Assembly: GCA_963703175.1 (NCBI GenBank)
Contig: OY969794.1
Coordinates: forward strand, 2,790,001 to 2,854,000
Direction: 5' to 3'
DNA length: 64,000 nucleotides
Origin: VRUE01 sp963703175
Lineage (GTDB): Bacteria > Actinomycetota > Thermoleophilia > Solirubrobacterales > 70-9
Shown here: one piece after another, positions 1 through 8,474 of the stretch
How positions within the stretch are numbered: position 1 is the first letter of the stretch
Layout of the letters: each line of letters begins with the position of its first letter
Program-made: the position numbers and the translations under genes
The notes under the pieces: generated by a model
Databases searched by the model: none
What the model was told of the DNA's origin: nothing
Seen by the model: only the letters and a program-made list of their open reading frames with translations

Positions 1-2
1 TC

Positions 3-305
3 ACCCGCGAGCGAATGCTGCGCCACCGGCATCCAGAGGCGCTGGTCGACGCTTTGCGCGCTGTGCCGCGCTCAGGGCCCTTCGAGACGATGGCCGAGCT
101 GGAGTCGCTCGACCTGCCCGCGCTTGTCGTCGCCAGCAACGATGCGGCCGATCCCGGGCACCCGCGTCGGATCGCCGCAGAATACGCCAAGCGCCTGCCG
201 CTGGCGCGGCTGACGGGCGAGGCTGAGGGCGAGTCGCCACTGGCCTGGCAGGGCGGCAAGCTCTCGCGCGAGATTGCTGCTTTCTGCGTCGAGCTGGGCG
301 CGTAG
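3..305 (+). CDS. alpha/beta hydrolase, C-terminal fragment (5' end outside window)
   Basis: The frame is open from the window edge and ends with TAG at 303-305, giving the last 100 residues. The segment LPALVVASNDAADPGHP resembles the strand and loop that carry the acid residue in alpha/beta hydrolases, followed by a C-terminal helix. The nucleophile region lies outside the window, so the substrate cannot be inferred. An internal ATG at 15 is unlikely to be the start because the homologous-looking sequence continues upstream. The gene lies just before a VKOR-DsbA pair on the same strand. Confidence 0.55.
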   Translation, partial: TRERMLRHRHPEALVDALRAVPRSGPFETMAELESLDLPALVVASNDAADPGHPRRIAAEYAKRLPLARLTGEAEGESPLAWQGGKLSREIAAFCVELGA

Positions 306-352
306 CACCTGCACTTAGCTTGGCTGAAGGCGCGTCGAATACCTTTCCGGCG

Positions 353-784
353 ATGAAACTGCCGGCCGAGGGGACATTGCGCATGATCGCGACCTTCGTC
401 GCGGCTTTTGGCATTGGTGTCGCCACCTACATCGCGATCGCCGACTCGGGCGGTGGATCGCCGGTTTGCCTGGCGGGCGGAAGCGGCTGCGAGACCGTGG
501 CCAACAGCAGCTACTCGCACCTGGCCGGCATCAATATCGCCGTCTTCGGCATTGCTGGCTACGTATTGCTGCTGGGTGCGTCGCTTCTGCGCGGTGACCT
601 AGCGCGAATGACCGGCTTCGGCGTCTCCCTGGTCGGCTTCGGCTACAGCGTCTACCTGACCCAGTTGGAGGTGTTCAAGATCGAAGCGATCTGCCAGTGG
701 TGCGTGGCGAGTGCAGTTCTAATGACCATCATCTTCGGCTTAAGCGCAGTGCGCATGGTTGGCTACGTCGGGAAGCCGGCATGA
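353..784 (+). CDS. vitamin K epoxide reductase (VKOR) family protein
   Basis: A 143-residue membrane protein with four predicted transmembrane segments. It carries the two VKOR cysteine pairs: a loop pair in SPVCLAGGSGC and the CQWC redox centre near the C-terminus. Bacterial VKOR homologues reoxidise DsbA-like thiol oxidases and pass electrons to quinone, doing the job of DsbB. The stop codon overlaps the start of the downstream DsbA-like gene in an ATGA junction, which supports coupled function. I chose ATG at 353; TTG at 320 is in frame and would add 11 residues. Confidence 0.85.
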   Translation: MKLPAEGTLRMIATFVAAFGIGVATYIAIADSGGGSPVCLAGGSGCETVANSSYSHLAGINIAVFGIAGYVLLLGASLLRGDLARMTGFGVSLVGFGYSVYLTQLEVFKIEAICQWCVASAVLMTIIFGLSAVRMVGYVGKPA

Positions 785-1545
785 GCGGCAAAAGCGCAAG
801 AGAAGCCCGCCGCGAAGAGCGGTTGCAGGCTGAAAGTCAGGGCGAGCAGCAGGAGCGGCGCAAACGACTCCTGCGGATCGGCAGCGCCGCCGTCTTTCTC
901 GCGGTCGTCGCGGTTGCCGTGCTGATCGTCATAAGCCAGAACGAAACGAGCGGAGGCGATACGAACCTCGAGGACGTCGGTCTGGTCAAGCAGCAGCTGC
1001 AGGGCATCCCGCAGGCCGGCCTGGTCCTCGGCGATCCCAAGGCAAAGGTGACGCTGTTCGAGTTCGGCGACCTGCAGTGCCCGGTCTGTAAGGGCTTCTC
1101 GGAAGAAATCATTCCCGACGTGATCGATTCCAAGGTGCGCAGCGGCGAAGCGAAGCTCGACTTTCGCAATTACACGATCATTAGCCAAGAATCGGTCCCC
1201 GCGGGCGCCGCCGCGATCGCCGCCGGCAAGCAGGGCCGCGGCTGGAGCTTCATCGAGATCTTCTACCGCAACCAGGGCCCGGAGGACTCGGGTTATGTGA
1301 CCGACGCATTCCTGATCGAAATAGCCAAGGCTGCCGGCGTGGCGGACATCGCCAAGTGGAACAAGGAACGCAAAAGCGCCGCGGTTCTCAAGGAAGTCGA
1401 AACCACGACGGCCGAAGCACAGCAGCTCGGCTTCACCGGAACCCCCTCATTTGCGGTTGAAGGACCCGGCACGACCGACAAAGAAAGCCTCGGCACGCCC
1501 GGCTCCGCGGGTCAGCTGGAAGAAGCAATAGAAGCCGCCGGTTGA
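781..1545 (+). CDS. DsbA-family membrane-anchored thiol oxidase
   Basis: A 254-residue protein with a charged N-terminal tail, one membrane anchor at about residues 32-52 and an extracytoplasmic thioredoxin-fold domain. The redox motif CPVC is at 100-103 and the cis-proline loop appears as TGTPSF near residue 215. DsbA-like proteins of this type introduce disulfides into exported proteins; the VKOR overlapping upstream would reoxidise it. The start at 781 is chosen because it forms an ATGA overlap with VKOR and because upstream codons in this frame run through the VKOR gene. Confidence 0.88.
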   Translation: MSGKSAREARREERLQAESQGEQQERRKRLLRIGSAAVFLAVVAVAVLIVISQNETSGGDTNLEDVGLVKQQLQGIPQAGLVLGDPKAKVTLFEFGDLQCPVCKGFSEEIIPDVIDSKVRSGEAKLDFRNYTIISQESVPAGAAAIAAGKQGRGWSFIEIFYRNQGPEDSGYVTDAFLIEIAKAAGVADIAKWNKERKSAAVLKEVETTTAEAQQLGFTGTPSFAVEGPGTTDKESLGTPGSAGQLEEAIEAAG

Positions 1546-1611
1546 GCCTCTCCTGCCTGAGTTGACATAACCACCATTATCGTGCGTTGGAATTGTGCTT
1601 TCGAGAGAACC

Positions 1612-1881
1612 TCAGCGTACGAACGCGCTTATCGCCCGGCCCACCTCTTGGGCTGTGAGCGGGCCAAAGCGCAGCGACCAGGAGTCATCGAGATTCTGGA
1701 CGTGTGAGCACTGGACGCCGGCGGCGCTCAACGCCGTGCGGTGCTCCTCGCAGCGCTCGTAGCCTGAAGCTCCCTGGAAGACCGCATCGAGACCGTATCT
1801 GCCGTCGTCTACGGGCCAGAGAGTCAGTCGATCGGCAACGGGGCCGACGGGAAAGTCGAGATCGGAGCCCATGTGGCGCAC
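1612..1881 (-). CDS. small uncharacterised protein
   Basis: An 89-residue soluble-looking protein with no motif that I recognise. It has two Cys (ERCEEHRTAL and VQCSH) and an aromatic-rich C-terminal half. It follows the methyltransferase gene by 7 bp on the same strand, so the two are probably cotranscribed. The start is GTG at 1881 or ATG at 1872. It lies convergent to the dsbA-like gene with a 66-bp gap and no obvious strong terminator. Confidence 0.55.
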   Translation of the reverse strand: MRHMGSDLDFPVGPVADRLTLWPVDDGRYGLDAVFQGASGYERCEEHRTALSAAGVQCSHVQNLDDSWSLRFGPLTAQEVGRAISAFVR

Positions 1882-1888
1882 GGTCAGC

Positions 1889-2533
1889 CTATTGAAGGGT
1901 CAGGACTGCGGATCCGTGGACCAGCGGCCGGACCAGTGGCGGGGCCTTGGGTAGGCGGTCGTGCTCGACTTGCTCGACGTCGAACGGCGAGGCTTCGATC
2001 GTCGCCACCGTGTCGCGATTGCAGTGGCAGCCGTCGGCAAGGAAGCGCCAGGGCCCTTCGAGGCGGTCCTGCCAACGCGCCTGGCCAGCGTCATCCGCGC
2101 GCACGTGCTCCAAGAAGAGCAGCTTGCCGCTGGGCTTCAGCACCCTGGCGGCTTCGGCCAGCGCTCTGTCCGGGTGTGGCACCGTGCAGAGCACCAGCGT
2201 GAAGATCGCCGTGTCGAAGCTGGACTCGGCGAAGGGCAGGCTCTCCGCCGAGGCGTCGCTCAGCTCGGCATCGACGCCCTTCTCCCCCACTTTGACTCGA
2301 AGTTGCTTGAGCATGTGCGGATCGGGCTCGGCGAGCACCAGCTCGGTGACCGCGTCTGGATAGAGCCCCAGGTTGGCGCCGGTCCCGGCGCCGAGGTCGA
2401 TCGTGCGCCCATGCGCCGCGGAGAGCGCCTCGCGGCGCATCTCCCGCAGCCCGGCCTCTTCGGTCGCCTCGAAAGCGCGGTCATAGAGCGCCGCGAATCC
2501 GCGCCCCCAGGTTGCGTCGTAGATTCGACCCAT
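1889..2533 (-). CDS. class I SAM-dependent methyltransferase
   Basis: A 214-residue Rossmann methyltransferase. Motif I is DLGAGTG at residues 46-52, followed by an acidic strand end (LVLAEPDPHML) and a motif IV-like segment FDTAIFTLVLCTVPHP, then VLKPSGKLLFLEH. This pattern fits the UbiE/Methyltransf_11 type that acts on small molecules or lipids; the substrate cannot be told from sequence. It lies downstream of an SDR gene, with a perfect hairpin between them. Confidence 0.8.
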   Translation of the reverse strand: MGRIYDATWGRGFAALYDRAFEATEEAGLREMRREALSAAHGRTIDLGAGTGANLGLYPDAVTELVLAEPDPHMLKQLRVKVGEKGVDAELSDASAESLPFAESSFDTAIFTLVLCTVPHPDRALAEAARVLKPSGKLLFLEHVRADDAGQARWQDRLEGPWRFLADGCHCNRDTVATIEASPFDVEQVEHDRLPKAPPLVRPLVHGSAVLTLQ

Positions 2534-2546
2534 CGGACCTGTATAC

Positions 2547-2572
2547 GCCTGAACCCTCCTCCGGGTTCAGGC
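2547..2572 (-). terminator. perfect 10-bp hairpin at the SDR stop codon
   Basis: GCCTGAACCC and its reverse complement GGGTTCAGGC flank a 6-nt loop. The stem overlaps the stop codon of the SDR gene and precedes the methyltransferase start by 14 bp. There is no T-tract, so it may attenuate transcription or mark an mRNA 3' end rather than be a classical terminator. Confidence 0.4.
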
Positions 2573-3454
2573 CGCGTCGCGCTGAGTTGCAGGCTCCGCT
2601 TCAGTGTCCAGCGCCGGCTCACTGTGGGCCGCGCGCTCCTCGTAGGCGTGCCTGGCGCTGTGGTCGACTTCGGTCATCAGTTTGTCGACCTTCATGAAGC
2701 GGCCCAGCGCCTCGCGGGCTGGGCGCGGCAACAATGCAACGACCTTGAACAAGCCCCCATTGGCGCGCGGCACCCAGACGTCAAAGCGCGGCACTTCGAG
2801 CGCATCGACGATCTCGTTGGCGACATCGGATGCCTCGACCGGCTTGATCATTTTCTGACCGACGCCGGAGGTGAGCTCGGTGTTGACCACCGTCGGCATC
2901 ACGCAGGCGATCTCGATACCAGTGTCGCGCAGCTCTGCCCGCACCGCCTCGCTCACCCCGACCACCGCGTGCTTCGTTGCCGAGTACGTCGCGATCCCGG
3001 GAAAGCCGCCTTTGCCCGCCTGCGAGGCGAGATTGACGATGTGACCGGAGCCGCGCGGCCGCATCCGCTCGATCGCCAGCTGCATGCCGGTGATAACGCC
3101 GAATACGTTGATGTCGAGCTGGCGACGGATCGAGTCGGCCGACTCCTCGGCGAAGGGCGTCACCGGCATGATCCCGGCGTTGTTGACGACGACGTCGAGC
3201 GGACCGAGCTGGCGCTCGGCCTCGTCGAGGAAGGCGACGAAAGAGCCGCGGTCGGTGACGTCGAGCGCGACGGCGATCGTGCCGCCGCCGAGCTCCGCCG
3301 CGGTCTGCTCGGCGAGCGCCAGGTCGAGGTCGCCGATCGCGACCCGACAGCCCTTGCGGACCAGCGCCGTCGCCGTTGCCTTGCCGATCCCCCGGGCGCC
3401 CCCGGTTATCGCCACGACCTTGCCGCTGAGTGAGCGTCGCTCCTTCTTCGCCAT
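2567..3454 (-). CDS. short-chain dehydrogenase/reductase
   Basis: A 295-residue classical SDR. It has the nucleotide-binding TGGARGIG at 17-24, NNAG at 91-94, the catalytic Ser near 144 and YSATK at 157-161. A C-terminal extension with a hydrophobic patch resembles the SDRs found next to lipid-metabolism genes in actinobacteria. The start at 3454 follows a GGAGGAGGG ribosome-binding site; the longer open frame upstream is low-complexity readthrough opposite the thiolase. It is 25 bp downstream of an SCP-x thiolase and probably cotranscribed; a role in acyl or sterol oxidation-reduction is inference. Confidence 0.85.
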   Translation of the reverse strand: MAKKERRSLSGKVVAITGGARGIGKATATALVRKGCRVAIGDLDLALAEQTAAELGGGTIAVALDVTDRGSFVAFLDEAERQLGPLDVVVNNAGIMPVTPFAEESADSIRRQLDINVFGVITGMQLAIERMRPRGSGHIVNLASQAGKGGFPGIATYSATKHAVVGVSEAVRAELRDTGIEIACVMPTVVNTELTSGVGQKMIKPVEASDVANEIVDALEVPRFDVWVPRANGGLFKVVALLPRPAREALGRFMKVDKLMTEVDHSARHAYEERAAHSEPALDTEAEPATQRDAA

Positions 3455-3479
3455 CGGGCCCTCCTCCTCCAGGCGGCTC

Positions 3480-4673
3480 CTAGGCCGCCGGCTTGTAGAC
3501 GGTGACCACGGCGGCACCGCCGAGGCCGATGTTGTGCTGCAAAGCGGTTTTCGCGCCGTCAACCTGTCGCTTGTCGGCTTCCCCGCGCAGCTGCCAGGTC
3601 AGCTCCGAGCACTGCGCCAACCCGGTCGCGCCGAGTGGGTGGCCCTTGGAGATCAACCCGCCTGATGGGTTGACGACGACCTTGCCGCCGAAGGTGGTCG
3701 CTTCTTCCTCGACCAGCTTGTGCGCCTCGCCCTCGGCAGCGAACCCGAGCGCTTCGTAGGTGATGAGCTCGTTGGCGCTGAAGCAGTCGTGCAGCTCGCA
3801 TACGTCGACCTCATCGGCGGCGATGCCGGCCTCGGCGTATGCCTCATCCGCGGCCTGCTTCGACATGTCCGAGCCGACGATCTTCATGCAGTCGGTCTGC
3901 TCGGCGAAGGTCGAGCTGAGATCGGTGACCATCGACTGGCCGGCGATCTCGATCGCCTGGCCGCCCAGGTCATGCTCTTCGACGTAACGCTCCGAGGCGA
4001 CGATCGCGCAGGCCGAGCCGTCGGAGGTCGGCGAGCACTGCAGCTTGGTCAGCGGGTCGTGGATCATCTTCGCCGCCTTGATGTCCTCCAGCGTGTACTC
4101 GTCCTGGAATTGAGCGTAAGGGTTGTTGACCGAGTGCTTGTGGTTCTTCCAGCCGATCCAGGCGTAGTGGTCGGGGTTGGAGCCGTACTTCTCCATATGG
4201 TCGCGGCCAGCGTTGCCGAACATCTGCGGCGCGGGCGGCGACTGCTCGGGGTCGCGGATCTCGAACATCCGCATCGCGTGCTTGTCGAGTGCGTTGGTGC
4301 GGTCGGTGTACTTAACGCCGAGCGAGCCGGGCTCCATCTTCTCGAAACCGATCGCCATCGCGCACTCGGCGAGCCCCCCTTTGACGGCCTGGCGCGCCAG
4401 GAACAGCGCCGAGGAGCCGGTCGAGCAGTTGTTGTTGACGTTGACGACCGGGATCCCGGTCAGACCGAGCTGGTAGAGCGCCCGCTGGCCGTAGGTCGAG
4501 TCGCCGTAGCAGTAGCCGGCGTAAGCCTGCTCGATGTCCTCATACGGAATACCGGCGTCGGCAAGCGCCTTCTCCCCCGCCTCTTTGGCCCAGTCGGGGT
4601 AGTCGCCCTCCTTCGTGCCCGGCTTCTCGAACTTGGTCATTCCGACCCCGATTACGAACGTGCGGTTGCTCAA
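3480..4673 (-). CDS. SCP-x type thiolase (lipid-transfer protein/acetyl-CoA acetyltransferase)
   Basis: A 397-residue full-length thiolase-fold protein. The nucleophilic Cys is in NNNCSTGSSAL at residue 83, LHDCFSANELI carries the conserved His region, and GGLISKGHPLGATG is the C-terminal signature. This matches the SCP2/SCP-x thiolase branch, which cleaves 3-ketoacyl-CoA or branched/sterol side-chain intermediates. The substrate is not determinable here. It is followed closely by an SDR on the same strand. Confidence 0.87.
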   Translation of the reverse strand: MSNRTFVIGVGMTKFEKPGTKEGDYPDWAKEAGEKALADAGIPYEDIEQAYAGYCYGDSTYGQRALYQLGLTGIPVVNVNNNCSTGSSALFLARQAVKGGLAECAMAIGFEKMEPGSLGVKYTDRTNALDKHAMRMFEIRDPEQSPPAPQMFGNAGRDHMEKYGSNPDHYAWIGWKNHKHSVNNPYAQFQDEYTLEDIKAAKMIHDPLTKLQCSPTSDGSACAIVASERYVEEHDLGGQAIEIAGQSMVTDLSSTFAEQTDCMKIVGSDMSKQAADEAYAEAGIAADEVDVCELHDCFSANELITYEALGFAAEGEAHKLVEEEATTFGGKVVVNPSGGLISKGHPLGATGLAQCSELTWQLRGEADKRQVDGAKTALQHNIGLGGAAVVTVYKPAA

Positions 4674-4730
4674 AGTCTCTCCTGTGGTCTGCCGCGGCCG
4701 CGCGGCGGTTTGGCTGGCTAGCCAAGAAAT

Positions 4731-5864
4731 CTACCGGGCTGCGGTCTCCGGTGGGACCAGAGGCCGATCTTGGCCTGCCTCCTCCCCTCTCCCCGGGTTT
4801 GACCAGAGCAAGAAGGAGCCGCCGGCGATTGCGATCCCGATTGCCGTGGCGATCGCGCGTTGTCCCGCCGCGTGCAGCGCCGGCTCGTCCAGCGTATCGG
4901 CGAGCAAGACGGCATAGGTGGTGATCGCGGCGGTGAAGAGCGCGTACTGCACGGTGAGCAGGCCGTAGGCGAAGGCCGTGGCGATAGTCAGGGCAATGGC
5001 GAGCGCGACGCCGTCGTCGTTTAGCCAAAAGGAGAGCGCCGTGGCGAGGACGAGCCCGATCGCGGTGCCGACCGCGCGCAGGATCAGCCGGTGGAAGGTC
5101 TCCCCCTCTTCGGGCCGCAGGACGAAGAGAATGGTGAGGGGGATCCAGAAGCCGTGCTCGTGCATGCCGAGTAGCCAGTAGACGGCGACACCGGCGGCGA
5201 GGGCAGACCCGAAACGCAGCGCGTGACGGGCGCTGGTCGAGCGCAGGGTCAGATTGGCGGACAGGGCCCGCAGCGCTGCGCGGGTGTCCCATCCGCCAGC
5301 GCCCCCCTCCTCTTCTCGATCGCCGGCGATGTAGACGGCAAGCGAGAAGGCCGCCTGGAGCAGCCCGCCGAGGGCGGTCAAGAGCAACGCCTCCAGCGTG
5401 TGGGACGTCGGAATCCCGAGACCCTGGGAGACGACCAGCGCCAGCGCCACGGAGAGGCCGGCGATCGAGAAGCGCAGCGAGACCGAGAAGCAGTAGCCGG
5501 CCGCTGCTCCGACGAGCAACATCACAGCAACGGCAATCGGGGCCGAAGGCCCGGTGAGGACGCCGATTGCCGCCGCCAGGGCGACGAACGGCGTGACCGC
5601 CGCCTGCCAGGCGGCTCGAGATCGGGCCGGCGCGTCGAGCCCTGGAAAGCCGACGAAGAGCGCCCCGGTCGCGACCGCCCCCTTGCTCTCGGCGCCCGTC
5701 CCAAGCTCGTACAGCAGCGCCGCCCCGACCGGGATCGCCACGAGGGCGCCGCGACGCAACGCTGGCCCGGCAGCGCTCGGCCCGAAGGCAAACAGCGGCG
5801 AGGCGCGCAGCTGCCGTACGGAGCCCGAGGCATCGAACAGTCGTCTTTGCTCGCGCGCTCTCAT
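4731..5864 (-). CDS. FUSC-family integral membrane protein
   Basis: A 377-residue protein with two blocks of hydrophobic helices separated by a charged linker (GDREEEGGAGGW). The second block contains GFWIPLTILFVLRPEEGET, typical of fusaric acid resistance/YccS-like proteins. Members are often annotated as aromatic-acid exporters, but the true substrate is unknown. It is shorter than the classical two-domain YccS proteins. The start ATG at 5864 is the first in frame. It lies upstream of the thiolase-SDR pair with a 57-bp gap. Confidence 0.75.
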   Translation of the reverse strand: MRAREQRRLFDASGSVRQLRASPLFAFGPSAAGPALRRGALVAIPVGAALLYELGTGAESKGAVATGALFVGFPGLDAPARSRAAWQAAVTPFVALAAAIGVLTGPSAPIAVAVMLLVGAAAGYCFSVSLRFSIAGLSVALALVVSQGLGIPTSHTLEALLLTALGGLLQAAFSLAVYIAGDREEEGGAGGWDTRAALRALSANLTLRSTSARHALRFGSALAAGVAVYWLLGMHEHGFWIPLTILFVLRPEEGETFHRLILRAVGTAIGLVLATALSFWLNDDGVALAIALTIATAFAYGLLTVQYALFTAAITTYAVLLADTLDEPALHAAGQRAIATAIGIAIAGGSFLLWSNPGRGEEAGQDRPLVPPETAAR

Positions 5865-6064
5865 CGGCTTTCGCCGGCGTTCCTGATATTTCGCCGCAAA
5901 ATTATTGGCTGTATTGAGTTACAGCAGACCAAAAATGGAAGGCATCTGAATGCGAAAGAGAAAAGCAGTTTGGATCCCCGTCGCCAGCCTACTGGCAGCT
6001 GCGGCCCCGCGTGCCGGTGCGACGGATCGCGGTGCCGCTTCGCGGCAAGTACCCTTGAGAGGTC

Positions 6065-6826
6065 GTGATCGTCGCCGAGCTGAGCAGCGATCCGACCGCA
6101 GGGGTCGGCATCTTTGCCGCCCTCGCGGCCGGGATCGTCTCCTTCCTTTCCCCCTGCGTCCTGCCGCTGGTGCCGGGCTACCTCTCGGCGGTCAGCGGAG
6201 TGTCGGCCTCCGAGCTCGACAGCGCCGGATGGCGCCGCGTACTGGGGCCGAGTCTGCTCTTCGTCGCCAGCTTCTCGGCGATCTTTATCGCCCTCGGCCT
6301 GACCGCCACCGGCCTCGGTGCGACCCTGCAGGACCACAAGCAGCTGCTGACCAAGATCTCGGCGGCGCTGATCATTGCGATGGGAGTGCTCTTTGTCGCC
6401 TCGCTCTTCGTCACCCGCCTCAACCGCGAGTGGCACGTCGACGGCCTGCTGGAACGGGCCGGCAAGGGTGGGCCGATCGTCGCCGGCGCTGCTTTCGCGA
6501 TCGCCTGGACGCCTTGCATAGGTCCGACCCTGGGCGCGATCCTCTCAACGGCTTCGTTGTCAGATTCCGTTACCCACAGCGCTCTCCTTCTCGCCGTCTA
6601 CTCCGCAGGCCTAGGGATCCCCTTCATTCTCACCGCCGTCGCTTTCTCCCGGATGACGACCGCCTTCGCCGTGGTCAAGCGCCATTACCAGGCGATAGTC
6701 GCCACCGGAGGCGTGATCCTGATCGCGATGGGCGTGCTGATCTGGACCGGCGAACTGACCCAGCTAAATATCGAAGCCCAGCGCTTGTTGAGCGAAAGTG
6801 GCCTCGATTTCTGGAACTCGGTCTGA
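6065..6826 (+). CDS. ccdA: cytochrome c biogenesis protein CcdA
   Basis: A 253-residue membrane protein with six hydrophobic segments. The paired cysteines are in FLSPCVLPLVPGY (C31) and AWTPCIGPTLG (C151), the redox pair that moves electrons from cytoplasmic thioredoxin to extracytoplasmic apocytochrome-reducing partners. The predicted start is GTG at 6065. No ResA-like thioredoxin or Ccs genes are adjacent. The roughly 200 bp upstream is A/T-rich relative to the window (around 5900-5960) and probably holds its promoter; a short frame from 5950 is not convincing as a gene. Confidence 0.88.
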   Translation: MIVAELSSDPTAGVGIFAALAAGIVSFLSPCVLPLVPGYLSAVSGVSASELDSAGWRRVLGPSLLFVASFSAIFIALGLTATGLGATLQDHKQLLTKISAALIIAMGVLFVASLFVTRLNREWHVDGLLERAGKGGPIVAGAAFAIAWTPCIGPTLGAILSTASLSDSVTHSALLLAVYSAGLGIPFILTAVAFSRMTTAFAVVKRHYQAIVATGGVILIAMGVLIWTGELTQLNIEAQRLLSESGLDFWNSV

Positions 6827-7232
6827 GGATGCACCTGGGCGGCGCATTTCGGCGTCCTCGGTCGGCGGACTGCGGGTCACGCACGAAAGTGCGCTCCCCT
6901 TGTCGCCTCCCTGCGTCCTCATATGGAGAGCCCCTCGTCAACTGCCCAAGGTCGATCGGACCCCCGACGGGTCGCAGCTGCCCAGCGGCGCTCTCGGGGC
7001 GACACGGGCGGGATCCAGGTACGTCGACTGCATCGTCAGCCTCATATGCGGGGGCTGGCTACCCCATGACCGCCGATTCGTCGCGTGGCCTGCAGTCTTG
7101 AAGCGGGCGCGGCCGACGAGCGCATCCGCCGACTGCCCGAGGACGCAACGCAGGCCGCAAAGCGGCGACGTGCTGGCCTCACTTGCTCCCGTGTCGCCCC
7201 GACAGCGTCGAGCGCATTCCTTTGGCGGAGTC
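6827..7232. other. 406-bp gene-free stretch between ccdA and the IS110 transposase
   Basis: I find no convincing coding sequence. It holds a small hairpin, CGCACGAAAGTGCG at 6880-6893, with a GAAA tetraloop, and two CCTCATATG words about 125 bp apart. It probably includes the undefined right end of the IS110 element. Long open frames across it continue as antisense of neighbouring genes and are rejected. Confidence 0.5.
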
Positions 7233-8321
7233 TCAGCTCAGCTGACCCACCTCCCACACGAAGGCGCCCAGCTCGCGCGCCAACGCGATCCTGACCACGT
7301 TGGCGGGCTTGCCACGCTCGAGGCGAAGGCGCGCCCAACGGTTATGCAGACGCCGCTGGGCGCGCCAGCCGATCGCACAGGCCCGTGGGTCAGCGCCACG
7401 CTGGCGCTGCTGCAGAGCGCCGCCCACCCGGGGCTGGTGGCGGTAGTGGTGTGCTGCCTCGACCAGCAGCCGGCGGGCATGCGGAGAGCCGGCCTTGGTG
7501 ATCGGCCCGCGCTGGCGTCGCTCACCGGAGGAGTGCTCAGAGGGCACGATGCCGAAGTAGGCCATCAGCGACGCCGGGCGCTCAAAGCGCCTCAGGTCTC
7601 CCGCCTCGGCACACAGGCCAAGCGCCGTCAGCGTGTTGATGCCGCGCAGGCAGCGCAGCCGGGCGACCGTTGCGGCCCAGGGGGACTCAGACCACAGCTC
7701 CTCGATCGCCTGCTCAGAAGCACTGCGGCGCTGTTCGAGCGCTACCACCGCGGCCAGGTAGTCCTCAAGCACGCTCCGCGAGGCGCCGTCGGAGAATCTG
7801 ATTGCCTCCAGCCAACGCAAGTGGGCCTGCGTCCAGGCGCAGCCGGGGCCCTCCCAGCGCAGCTCGCGGCGCAAGAGGAACTTGCCGAGCCGGTGACGGG
7901 CCCTCATCAGGTCGGCTCGGATCGCCTCCCGGCAGCGAGTCAGGTCTCGGAAGCGCTCCTCCTCGGGGCTCGGGACGCGCACGAAGCGCAGTTCCCCCGC
8001 GAGCAAGAGCCGCGCCAGCCGCTCGGCATCGCGGCGATCGGTCTTGACCCGGTCGCTCGGCGCTTTAGGGATCGACCCCGGCGCGCAGACGCGCACGTCG
8101 AGGTTGCGCTCGGCGCCGCCTCGCGCGAGCCCGAAGCCGGTCGGCCCGGCCTCATAGACCGCGAGGACCGGAGCCTCGAGCCCTTCCAGGAAGTCAAGTG
8201 CCCCTCGCGGCGGGCCATTCAGTCGTCGCGAGCGAAGCTCGCCTGTCTCGGGGAGAAGAACGCAGGCGTGAGTCTGTGTGGCGTGGACGTCGAGTCCCAC
8301 CACGCTTTTAGGCTGGGGCAT
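7233..8321 (-). CDS. IS110-family transposase
   Basis: A 362-residue DEDD-type recombinase. The RuvC-like N-terminal domain shows D11 in VVGLDVHATQ, E57 in VYEAGPTG and D95/D98 in VKTDRRDAERLA. The C-terminal Transposase_20 domain contains FGIVPSEHSSGERRQRG and AGSPHARRLLVEAA, including the conserved serine segment. The frame is intact, so it may be active. I chose ATG at 8321, preceded by GGGAGG; ATG at 8336 is an alternative. The start codon and ribosome-binding site lie inside an inverted repeat (8317-8330 with 8396-8409), which could limit translation. Confidence 0.9.
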   Translation of the reverse strand: MPQPKSVVGLDVHATQTHACVLLPETGELRSRRLNGPPRGALDFLEGLEAPVLAVYEAGPTGFGLARGGAERNLDVRVCAPGSIPKAPSDRVKTDRRDAERLARLLLAGELRFVRVPSPEEERFRDLTRCREAIRADLMRARHRLGKFLLRRELRWEGPGCAWTQAHLRWLEAIRFSDGASRSVLEDYLAAVVALEQRRSASEQAIEELWSESPWAATVARLRCLRGINTLTALGLCAEAGDLRRFERPASLMAYFGIVPSEHSSGERRQRGPITKAGSPHARRLLVEAAHHYRHQPRVGGALQQRQRGADPRACAIGWRAQRRLHNRWARLRLERGKPANVVRIALARELGAFVWEVGQLS

Positions 8322-8409
8322 GTCGGCACCTCCCATGATTGGGGTGTCGGCCGCGGGGCCATCCCGCGGCCCAGTCCCCGCACCGTCATGCGCGGGGTGC
8401 CGACATGCC
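8317..8409 (-). ncRNA. structured leader of the IS110 element, candidate bridge RNA region
   Basis: Upstream of the transposase there is a nested structure. The outer arms GGCATGTCGGCACC (8317-8330) and GGTGCCGACATGCC (8396-8409) are perfectly complementary, and inside them GGCCGCGGG (8349-8357) pairs with CCCGCGGCC (8363-8371) across a 5-nt loop. IS110 elements are known to encode a bridge RNA in the noncoding end upstream of the transposase. I did not identify target- or donor-binding loops, so the bridge RNA call is inference. Confidence 0.35.
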
Positions 8410-8474
8410 TACCGCTGAGGCCGGTCAGCACTCCATACGGTCTTGAACTGCTTGCCCAGTCGCGTCCTCAGGGC

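Larger units (their letters stand above)
7233..8409 (-). mobile_element. IS110-family insertion sequence (ends not resolved)
   Basis: The element consists of a single intact transposase gene and a structured region upstream of it. IS110 elements lack clear terminal inverted repeats and target duplications, so the limits given here are only the transposase stop and the outer edge of the leader inverted repeat at 8396-8409. The true ends probably lie within 6827-7232 and 8410-8474. It separates ccdA from a small hypothetical gene. Confidence 0.7.

Noticed and set aside
1961..3433. A long plus-strand frame (490 codons) opposite the methyltransferase and SDR
   Set aside because: Arg/Leu/Gly-rich antisense translation typical of high-GC DNA; both genes on the other strand have clear catalytic motifs.
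5950..6064. A short frame starting MRKRKAVWIPVASLLAAAAP before ccdA, resembling a signal peptide
   Set aside because: Beyond about 25 residues it becomes Arg-rich and runs through ccdA in another frame, so it is probably not a gene.
6851..6865. A 15-base identity, CGGCGTCCTCGGTCG, with the left flank of the IS1595 element (33872-33886)
   Set aside because: A 15-base match between two places is expected by chance in 64 kb of high-GC DNA.
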